Source: Zygnema circumcarinatum
Taxonomy: Eukaryota > Streptophyta > Zygnematophyceae > Zygnematales > Zygnemataceae
Direction: 5' to 3'
DNA length: 64,000 nt
Assembly (NCBI GenBank): GCA_037447605.1
Contig: CM074820.1
Coordinates: forward strand, 2,046 to 66,045
Shown: positions 54,833-64,000 of the stretch, in pieces
Numbering within the stretch: the stretch's first letter is position 1
Layout of the letters: every line of letters begins with the position of its first letter
Made by a program: the position numbers and the translations under genes
The notes under the pieces: model-generated
What the model was told of the DNA's origin: nothing
Seen by the model: only the letters and a program-made list of their open reading frames with translations
Databases searched by the model: none

Positions 54833-57800
54833 TCACTCGTCATAGGAGAAGTAGCGGTCGTGGTCCCTAATGTAGGCCACCAGAGCCTGCAAATGCATGG
54901 CATTGAGGGTACGATAAGGGATTCTCACGCAGGCCCACTTGCCAGACAGACTACTTGAGAACTTGCAGGCTCTACAAATGAGCAGCAATAGATTATCCTA
55001 CAGGCCCTACGAATTCAGGAGTTCTTAAAGCGAGCACCACCTCTTGCAGGCATGGAGGGGGCAGATGAGCGCACCTCGTAGGGGCGGTTGAGGAGCTCGT
55101 AGTAGTCGTGCACGCGGTCCAAGCACTGCTGCACGCTCACAACGCTGTTTGCACCAATGCTTGCGATCGTCTGTGACAAGCAGTCACAACGTAAGCTCGT
55201 GCTTTGACAAACAGCGATCGATTCAAGATAAAGCTGCTTCATCTTCATGCAGGCCGCAGCCGCAATCCCGAGACAGTTTTCGACCATGGAGAGTGCGTCC
55301 GAGTTCTGGGGCACTTGGCTTTTGCGTGAGTGGTTTACCTGCTGCAACTGCCGCCGATTGCGCTGTACCTGCCGCACTCCCAAAGAGTTTATGGCCTTCA
55401 CTTTAGCGAGACCCTGTGAGCGGACAAGCCAGATATCACCCGAGTCAGAATATGCCGATAGTGTTCAAAGATCGTTCCAGGGTACAAAACCATCAGACGG
55501 AACTAACAACAACAAACTAACAACTAACAACTAACAACAACTAACTCAATTGAAGACAAAAAAGTCACACTTGTGCTGGTAGAAATTAGTGTTCAGCTCA
55601 ATTTCAAGATGTTGCAGCTAGACAAATACACTCTTCGCTGTTGTATTGCCCATTAGCCGGTCCAACATCATTCAGCAATTCACCATTGTGCTGCTTCTAG
55701 CGGCGATAGAATCAAGTGCCCATGTGCGGCTTCACAGTGTCTAACTTTACAATCACACCAACTCCTCGTCGTATAAGTTTTGGATCAGGTTTCCGCGAAT
55801 TCAAGAAACTTGCAAGGATTACATTCTGATAGCAGTCTTCAACGACAGCCTCAGATGTCTTGAGCTTTCCCAAAGGTGGATTTTCCGCGACTGTCTGCCC
55901 CCTGCCCTCACCTGAATGAGCCCCGTTGCCGCTAAACTGCAGACGCCTCCCAGCACATAGCAACGGCGAGCGGGGGGCAGGTAGGTGGCCAGCTCCTCGT
56001 CCATGCGGGAGAGCTGGCACAAACTCTCGTTGTGTGTCAGTACTAAAAATCAATGCAACACAGTAATTGCCCCCTTTGACAACACCCGCATTTTTTAACG
56101 CCGTTGTTCGTTCAAATGTTATAGCAGCAACACTTCAACCAACAGTGAAACAAATTTCGTTCAGCACATTCTGAATGTGCAAGGTTTTGCATGGCAGAGT
56201 CGAAATTGCTTTCACTCTGGCAAGGTGTAGTACCTGGCTCGTCAGGGACACAATGAACTCTTCCGGATCTTCCGCATCTGTCTCACATACGTACGACTTG
56301 CCTTCCATTGCCTGCCCCACTCCCCAGTACACGAAACCTTCCTCCCCTCTCAACCAAACTCCCAAGAAGAGCCGGCGAACCATGGTCATGCAACCAACCA
56401 CTCATGAGCAGCCAGTAGCAGCAGCTCGTTGCCCCTCAACAACAGAGAGAGCAGAAGCATCGTCATCAGCTAGGCGAGTCGTCCCCTCCCCTATGCACTC
56501 GAGGCAGGAGGGAGAGCGCACCTGCAGGTGGAAGAGGCCCTGCAGCTGCAGCTCTAAACGCAGTGCACGCAGACACTCGTGCGCGAGAGAACGGCACCGC
56601 TCGGAGAGGCCCGCCAGGCCCGAACTCAGAGGGGGGGCTCCGCGGGGACGCCTAGGAGGGGGCGGCTTCGCTGCTGCCTTCTTCTTCCCCCCAGAGGAGA
56701 ATTGAGCCTGCCCAAGTCTGCCCTCTCAAACGACACTCTTAGGACAGGGCTGTGAAGGCTGTAGTGTCTCTTCAAAAGTCTAGACTTCTTGGTTTCAGGG
56801 AATCAAAAGCTGTGGGCCGGGTGGCTTCAGAAAAGGAATGCACAATGGTCTGTAAACAAAGCAGGAAGAAGGAAGGAAGAGGACGCACAAGCCGATTGAG
56901 TCCGCCAAGTGATCCAAAGTGTCGCTTAAGGCTCCAAGAAGCAATAACTTCTGGCCGTCCAGGATGAGTTGCTCCTGCTCCCCCAATTCTTTCGGATGCC
57001 TTTCAGTAAAGAGAGGGAGAAAACCAGATGTAGGACTTCAGCATTATGGCAACAGCCACAGATAACGTTCTAGCAAGAAAAACAAAAAAAAAAAAATCGT
57101 GTAAAAATGGACTTTAACATAGTTTGAGGAGGGCGGTCGCTGAGAAGTTGAATCATTCACCGCTTTAAGGGGCCGCAGCTGGGACAGTATTTGATGGACC
57201 TCTGTCTCGACTTCATACGCGTGGCTGTCAGGCACAGGGACCTCCTGCGCCTCCGCCATGTCTTCGAGGCTCGGCTCCATCTCTTCCAGCAGCACTGTTG
57301 CGGGCAGCTGCTTCATTAGATGTTCCAAATCGGCCCGGCCCACCAACCCGCTGCTTACGCTGCCCAGCACTGCCTGCATTCAATTCAAACCAATCGCAGC
57401 CCCGTTGTTTGAGACAGCTCGGCCGGTCTTATGTGCATTGGCGCCTCTGTAGGAAACCCTGGAGGATAAAAATGGCAGTTTCATGCACATTCGTCAAGTG
57501 CAGCAAACCAGCACGAGGCTGTGGAAGACGGAGGGGTTGAGACCTCTGTGAATACAGCGCGGCAGCGCTCCAATGTGCGCTCCAATAGTGCGTGAATGAG
57601 GAGCACAAACTCCCCCGCGTAGACCGGCATGGCTTGTGCCCACAACAGCACCTGCAGGCCCGGACACACCGCTGCTTTGAGAGGTCAAAACCGCCTTAAA
57701 CATGCTTCACAGTCCGCTTTCCTTTCACTGAAATGGGGTTACAAACTACAAATGCCGCTGTGGAGGGGCACACTGATTTGGACAGGGTCTGGGACACACT

Positions 57801-60800
57801 GTCCAGTTCCACCAATACTGAGGAGCAGGGATTGAACACTCTCGCGATAGACAAAAGATACTAATTTCGCCGTGTTACGAGCAGGCAGGCAGCAGCGCAC
57901 ACCTCTCCCACGAGCTGCTCCACCGCCAGGGGGCCCTGCAGCACAGGCCGACCCTTCTCCAGGGTTGCCTCGTACACTCCATTTGCCTTCTTCCCTTTCG
58001 GCCGAAACGCTGCAGGGCCTGCCACCAGGCCGCTGCCGGCCAATCAGCAGCAGATAGACCAGCTTTATGCCTTTGCTTGCGGGGAAATGTTGATGGGGAA
58101 AACTGAACCTGACACGAGAAAAGTCGACATCATGCCTTTGCAGTAATCAAGAAGGAGCAAGTGGAAGGAATGATTGTACTGTACTTGAAAGCGCTTCCGC
58201 AACTCTCGTACGATAGTCCACATGTATGCCAGGGAGGAACTGGTCGCGCACAGTGCTGTCGATAAAGGGCTGCAGCCCCTGCCTCCTGAAGCCACGATAT
58301 GCCATACCCGATCAGGTCATGTCAGAGCCCTGATCAGCACCCTGCTCTATCGCTGGTTGCTGAAATATATGCATCAGGATTCCATGTCCTATCGAGTCAA
58401 GACGTTCAGCAGGCTCCGAAGACAGAAAGCAAGTATGTGCTCCCCCAGCCACCCTGCCAGAACCCATTGTACCATCAATAACAACCTACCCGAGCTCGGC
58501 GTATTTGGGCGGCAAAACCTGGCAGACTTTCTCCGTAAACTGCTCACCCCAGCCCCCCCAGCACTCCCATATGTCGGTTTCACTTCGAACTGTGCTGGGA
58601 GGTCAGGCTCAGACGTAAGCCCCCCCCCCCCCCCCACCCCCCCTGTCCCTCTGCAAATAGCTCTCCACCCCTTCCACGCTGCCCGTTGTTACCTGCAGGA
58701 CCGGCCGGTAGCAGGCGGAGGTGAGGTAGATGCCGCGGTCCGTTAGCACGGCGGCGGTGCCGTAGCCCTCCTGTCCGAGCACGGCCCCGCGCCGCGGGCC
58801 GGAGGAGAGCATGCCGTCCACCCCGAGAGTGGCTGCCAGACTCTCGCCTGCTCCTGCACCCACACCGACCGACCGAAGAACGTAACGGAGTGGGAACTCT
58901 TGCAATGATTCATTCGGGCCCATGGCCAACAAGGAGCTGCACTCCTGAACAGAATTTAGGGTCTTGTGCATATGACTAGATAAAGAAAAAAGAGAAACCA
59001 CTCAAGTCGCATGACCTGACTGCTGCAATAGTTCACAGTGAGGCGCACCTGTCACAGAGTGCGCATGCTCCGAAAAACGGAAGCTGAATGTGAGCTCCGT
59101 TTCAGAACTGCAATAGCTCACACGGTAAGCCCGATTTCCTTGTTAGACCTATCTCTACTGCATAAAATCCTGGAAATGATACTGGACGTTGAGGCGGCTG
59201 TGCACTCTCACTGCATGGTCTCTGAAAGGGTCGGATGCGCATGTGAATGATAGAGAATGGAATGAAACAGAAAATACAAGCCACCTTGTGCCATTGGATA
59301 TCCGCTGGTTGACGACACGCGTCGCAGCGCCCTCCCCCCCCGCAGTGCTGTCCGGCGCCGCGCGGAGGATGTCGCAGATGAGCTGCTGCAGCTCGCTCTG
59401 CGCTCCCTCCCGCAACACAGAACTGTCAGCCTCCACCAAGGAGATGGCCGTATGGCCCTTATGGAAACTGACTACATGATCTGCTGACGAAAACTCCGCA
59501 AATGGACCCAAGACCATGCTGACATGCTTCAAGTCCATCCTCGCCTTCGTTTCGTTGGTCAGAAACTGGTTGCCTCGTCGTCAGGCTTGACTTTTGCATC
59601 TCGGGATTAGTCAGTATTTTTGTGCAAAACCGGTTAAGTGAAGTGGATATGAGTTGATGTCGTCGGATGAATTGTGCAGAAAGCAAGCAGCCTATGTGGG
59701 CTTTGCAGTAAACCAACAAACAGGTCAAAAGGAGTACTACGCATGCAGAGGCAAAGAGAGACCCCATGAAGAACGAGGAGCACGTTCACTTAGGCGAGGC
59801 TATCGAGGAGCACTTGTCGGATCACTTCAGGCTGGCCCACAGTTTGATGGAAAGGGCGACTCAAACATAAGCATCACTGTCATAGGGGAGTCCGCGTAGC
59901 TACGAGAAACAGCAGGACTATCTGAATGACAAAATGGAGTACGGAACCTACCTGTATGCAGGACCATGCAAAGGCCACGTTATAGCCCCCCGTGGCGGAA
60001 CTCAGGACGCCATCTTGGCCGTGGTGGGAGCCTCCTCTCGTGTGAGAACCCGCAGGTGCCACCTTCTTCTCCATAAAATCGCTCACAGTCACATGGTTTT
60101 CTGCCAAGACAACAGTGCTACATGTGACAAATTGGCTCAAGGTTCAGCAACGAGGTAAGGGAAGACACACTTCGTAGACTCGGATGATACACTAAACTCA
60201 AGGTCTCCCTGGTTGTATACAACAATGACCCAGCCTTCTGTGCTTGATAGTAAAGCTCTGCCAGGAGCGAGTCCTTGGCTGCACCAAGCATTCCTTTCCA
60301 AACAAGAGCAGCACTGCTCAAGGGGTTTCCAAAAGACACAACAGGTGGGCCTGTCCATGCTCCGCGAACATCAACGTTGACAGCATTGGCCATTAACTTG
60401 CTTGAAGGCGAAACGCAAGGATAGGCCTTATCAAAAAGTCGAGTCTAAAGGCCGAAGGACAGCAAGAGACACACGCACGTTCAATCAGTCGAACATGATG
60501 CAGGACTGCAGCAGATGCAGCCCTGCAGGGAAGCAGGGGGCCCCTTTCACAGGGAGGGGAGATCACCTACCGAGCACTTCCAGCAGCACGTACATGACGG
60601 ACTCCAGCAAATCGTGGGCCGCCACCTGTGCCGCGTGCATGGGGCTGGCCACTAGCGCTGCAGCGCCCTCCCGCATGGCGGCCCCCGCGGGGGGAGCGCG
60701 GGAGGACGGGCTGTCCGCATGGGAGATGGCGGGGCCGGGACGGGCATTGCGGGAAATGGAGGGAGAGTAGGACATAGAGAGAGAGCGGGGAATGGCGGCA

Positions 60801-63149
60801 GATGCCGATCCTGCCTTGCTGCCGCTCTTCTCCATCAGGGGCCTGCATATATCGCAAACTTCGCTTCAGTGAAGCTTGTTCGTGAGATCATCGACAAGGA
60901 GTAGGTACTATGAATCTGGTCAACAGCATTAGCGATCATGGCCTAGAAAGGTCGGGCAGTCCGATAGCATCATCTGAACTTATGGCAAACTCCCTATCAA
61001 AAAGAACATGCCACGCTCGTTTTGGCCTAAGCGAAGTGTGAACACGACTTTCTAGCTCTCTGGCCAAAACACCTCCGGCAAGGTGGGCCGTGGCGTGAAT
61101 ATGTCCGAACCTGGTAGCCTCCAGCACAGTCACTTTCAACTTGATCTCAGCAATAATTCGCTCTCGAACAGCACTTCGCAACCTTTGGCTGCACAGTATA
61201 AACAAGCCCACCTTCCCAACGATAAAACCAGCATGCTTTTCGTTCAAGAAATGAACTACTTGGTTCGCATGCTTTAAGAGCCTAGTATTGGCGATGAGAG
61301 CGATGAACCTATGACATACGGACTGCGAATTCACAAGATACAAATTTCCGTTCCAACTTACTTGAGAATAGATCCAGCAGCGGGAATTTTTCCCAGCATA
61401 GCCAGAATCTCCACAAGAGTTTGCAGATACTTTACATGCTGAGGAGCATCACTTTTGGATATAGCCTCCTGTCAGTGAGCAAAAAAAAAAGGGGGCGCAA
61501 ATATTGTCAAATATGCAATATTCCTTGTGGCTTAAGCATGTGGAAGAGGGCTAGATGAGAACATACTGTGAAGCTGTCGGGAGTTGTCTCGGCCAACCAT
61601 GGAGGAAGCTGCTGTTGCACAAGCTTGCGAGCGATAAAATCAGGAATAAGCTCTTGGCGAGAGGATGATCCTGAGACTTCACTGCTAGGGGTTCCGGGCA
61701 CTTCGTCCGCATCCCGCTCGTCCACTCCAGGATTGCTGCCCAACCTCCCCGCCATGAGAAAAGTCAGTTGAACCTTCCCTCCCATTGACTAATATTCACC
61801 TTAAAAAAAACTCCTTCCCTCCCTCCCGTTTCAGGCAGACGGGAGGGCCATAGCTTACCTGGTGTCAATGCTGAGAGCGCGCGCTTCAGAGGGGCTGCGC
61901 CGCATGCTTCGCGGCTTCATCCGCGCTGTCTTATCGGCCTTGGCCCCGCCCCCTCCGACCGGATGGCCCAGAGCTGTGGCAGCCGCCACCGGGGCAACAG
62001 CAATGGTTGAAATGTCATCGTCGGATTCGTTGCTCCAGCTATGATCCTTGATGCTGTTCAAGGCCACCCATGGAAGGTAAGTGCGACGGTTGTGTTCTGC
62101 ATCATTTCATGCTCTACACGCGCCTGAAGCCCAAAATGCCTCATGTGAATCGCCGCAAGAAGTTTCACCTGTATGTCCCTTTGTTGTACAGGTGATGCTG
62201 CAAGTCATCCACCACTTTCGCAAACAACTTCTGCCGCAGCGCAGTCAACTCATTGCGCACCTCCCGCAGCGCTCCAACCTGCCGGGCCAGTGTGAGCAAT
62301 GGCACCAACCAGTCTGAGGATTCGTCCAGGAAACTAAAGCAAAGTGCCTCTTTGCAATGATTACTGTCTTTCCACGATGTTAGGAATGACATTACTGCTG
62401 TCGGAAGGACCATTTCTACCCTAAGCCAAACGACAGCATCAGCTCTGCTTGCCCGCAATGGACATTATCTCAGTAGTATCCTTCTGACCATGTAACGTTC
62501 TCAAATCATATCTGGCTGACACGTGTACAAGGGGCCAAGCACTATGTGGAAACGCAAGATCGAAAACTGCTAACTACATAGCAACTGTCTCAGGCAATCT
62601 TCATAATCAGGCACACAGGTTGAAGGTGCGTAGAAAGTCCTTTATGGCCTACGGTGTCAGAGAAGTCAAGGAGCTGAAAGTCATACCCCTTGAATGCCTT
62701 CACGCTCTATAAGACCCATTGAATGTAGCAGTGTTTGCACGGCCGCATAGTACTTTCTTTCCTGGATCATCTTCTCCACTCGGACGGGCACCTGCAACCG
62801 AAACCTTCTTTCCTAAGTAAGCTTGGTTATTGCCACCCCAAAGTCGGCAATATCTTCAACGTAGGATATGACTATCTAGTATGTTTGATCGGCCTTGGAC
62901 TGAGGTACAGCAACCAGGAAAGCGAAAGGGACCAAACAGAAAAAAATAGAAGAGTGTTGTAGAAAGGTGCAAGACCTTTGCAACATTGTCAATCTGGTCC
63001 AAGAGAGAGATTATATGGCGCAAAGTGATGGATCGGTAAAACAGCTGTTGCAGCTGCTTGTGTCGGGTGCTCAGAAGATGGCGTGCCTCAGCCAGATTGG
63101 ATTTCAGACCGCTCATCTGGGCAGCCGATTCGCTGAACAGGCGGAGAAT
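54833..63149 (-). CDS. SEC8: Exocyst complex component SEC8 (EXOC4), 5' end missing
   Basis: SEC8 is a subunit of the octameric exocyst that tethers secretory vesicles to the plasma membrane. Confident exons: 63149-62976, 62791-62687, 62278-62169, 62053-61859, 61735-61567, 61468-61362, 61188-61134, 60842-60571, 60099-59952, 59397-about 59286, about 58850-58693, 58539-58490, 58285-58185, 58018-57903, 57651-57544, 57373-57161, 56974-about 56884, 56707-56522, 56311-56234, 56013-55912, 55413-55339, 55170-55075 and 54886-54833. Coiled-coil N-terminal segments (LSTRHKQLQQLFYRSITLRH) and plant-like blocks (EGYGTAAVLTDRGIYL, EKGRPVLQGPLAVEQL, WAQAMPVYAG, DPEEFIVSLTSQ, DYYELLNRPYE) identify it. The phase between 61134 and 60842 does not close, so one small exon is probably missed there. 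The first ~80 residues of the family are not found and probably lie beyond the window or in 63150-64000. Confidence 0.9.
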
Positions 63150-64000
63150 CTGCAAGCAGGTGCCATTCACCCACGTCTTGCTGCAACTTATTACTGCATA
63201 CAGACCAAACTTATGTAGGTCCGATACTAAGGGCTCCTTCATGTAGTGGCAACCAAGACCTCATTACCGCCACCCCTTTCTCTCCTAATCTGATAAAGAA
63301 CACTCGTACTATTCCTCCAGTTTTCTATCTTAACAAGTATTTGGCCCTAAATCAATGTGGCCTCTACTTCAAAATGTTAAGTGCTACAGTATAATTTCTC
63401 GTCAAAAGCCGTGTGTTCTTACACAGTTGGCAGTGACACAATTAAACACCGCTGTATCTTTCGTGTCCTTCATTCTTTTTATGATTCACGGCATTGCTCT
63501 GTTTGCAATGACAATCATGTGTGGTGCCGGCTTTTACTTCATTTACTTTGCTTTCGACCATCAGTTCAAGATGAACAGTCGGATTGAACAATACACAGCT
63601 CCTCCAGAAATCGTCGCCTCCTTGGCACTACATTGCCAATCTTCCAATCTCCCAAAACTAAGTGGCACGCAGTAATGTATACCACTACACCAGAAAGTTT
63701 TGAATTCCCTTACGAACCTACAAAAAATTCCTGACAACATTAGACATAGACCAAAAATTGACTGGCTTAATCTTTAAGTGTGGATGCCTCCATTGTCTCC
63801 TCTTTTACCCTTACATATCTGTAACAGAACTATTGCTGAGAATTCATTATTATCACCAAAATAATCAACACAAGTTTGTGGGTTGTTTGAATTTGTGGGC
63901 GGTGAATCACATGACTAGGTGACCAGAAAGTGTTGACTAGTGGCGACTAGGAGAAATTGAGGCTAAAACCGACGCTTTACTATCAAAGAATGCACCACGC
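63150..64000. other. 5' side of SEC8 or window edge; no exon assigned
   Basis: This should contain or precede the first SEC8 exons, but I could not find the N-terminal motifs on the minus strand. A plus-strand frame at 63355-63675 is hydrophobic in the middle but has no support. Confidence 0.35.

Noticed and set aside
55912-56311. Apparent non-GT-AG intron in SEC8 with a GTACT direct repeat at both junctions
   Set aside because: A canonical acceptor slightly downstream (GTGCCAG|CTCTCC, exon start 56013) gives the plant-like join SLTSQ-LSRMDEEL, so no unusual splicing is needed.
59155-59538. Extra SEC8 coding sequence upstream of the SELQQLICDIL exon
   Set aside because: The frame is open to 59538, but that part has no similarity to the family, and a good GCGCAG acceptor at 59398-59400 gives the conserved start.
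63355-63675. Small plus-strand membrane protein
   Set aside because: A hydrophobic stretch exists, but the frame has no splice support or recognisable family and lies where SEC8 5' sequence is expected.

Overview
This window is eukaryotic nuclear DNA from an organism with plastids, most likely a green alga of the streptophyte (land-plant) lineage. The genes are broken by many short introns, and the spliced products match plant families: the plant-type proline dehydrogenase ALDH12, the plastid nucleoid SET protein PTAC14, a chloroplast two-RRM protein, the thylakoid-lumen D1 C-terminal protease CtpA and a plant-like exocyst SEC8. The lineage is an inference. No bacterial, plastid or mitochondrial genome features are present. 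I built exon models by hand from splice sites, reading phase and family conservation. Nine genes have models whose total length is a multiple of three.

Layout. 1-1407: nothing recognised. 1430-1662 (+): two terminal-looking exons of an unknown protein. 1665-3578 (-): chloroplast RNA-binding protein. 4461-10600 (-): P5C dehydrogenase, 16 exons, head to head with 10827-14701 (+), a GH79 heparanase-like glycosidase. 15431-21766 (+): PTAC14. 21840-22551 (+): a small unknown gene. 22664-24582 (-): PARP16-like ADP-ribosyltransferase, head to head with 24847-26647 (+), a RING-CH membrane E3 ligase. 27948-29336: about 1.4 kb of GCCAAT hexamers directly upstream of 29524-31612 (+), a myeloid-leukemia-factor-like gene. 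32509-37043 (-): CtpA. 37050-37730: purine and tetranucleotide arrays. 38070-40589 (-): proteasome beta-3. 54833-63149 (-): most of SEC8, with the 5' end missing.

Mobile DNA. A 12-kb hAT-type unit (40727-52709) has 9-bp terminal inverted repeats (TAGGGATGG) and a perfect 8-bp target duplication (CTCGCAGT). It sits 137 bp upstream of the proteasome beta-3 start codon. It contains a decayed Ty3/gypsy element, which was itself split by a second, more complete Ty3/gypsy chromovirus (44325-51581) with two LTRs, a 5-bp duplication (CCCTG), a zinc-knuckle Gag and a chromodomain. The LTRs carry tRNA-like A- and B-box sequences. Two assembly gaps lie inside the unit.

Themes. Several promoters abut low-complexity arrays, and two gene pairs share short bidirectional promoters. 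At least three introns use GC rather than GT donors. The plastid-related genes (RNA-binding protein, PTAC14, CtpA) are dispersed among genes for protein turnover, membrane traffic and proline catabolism, so no single pathway cluster is apparent.
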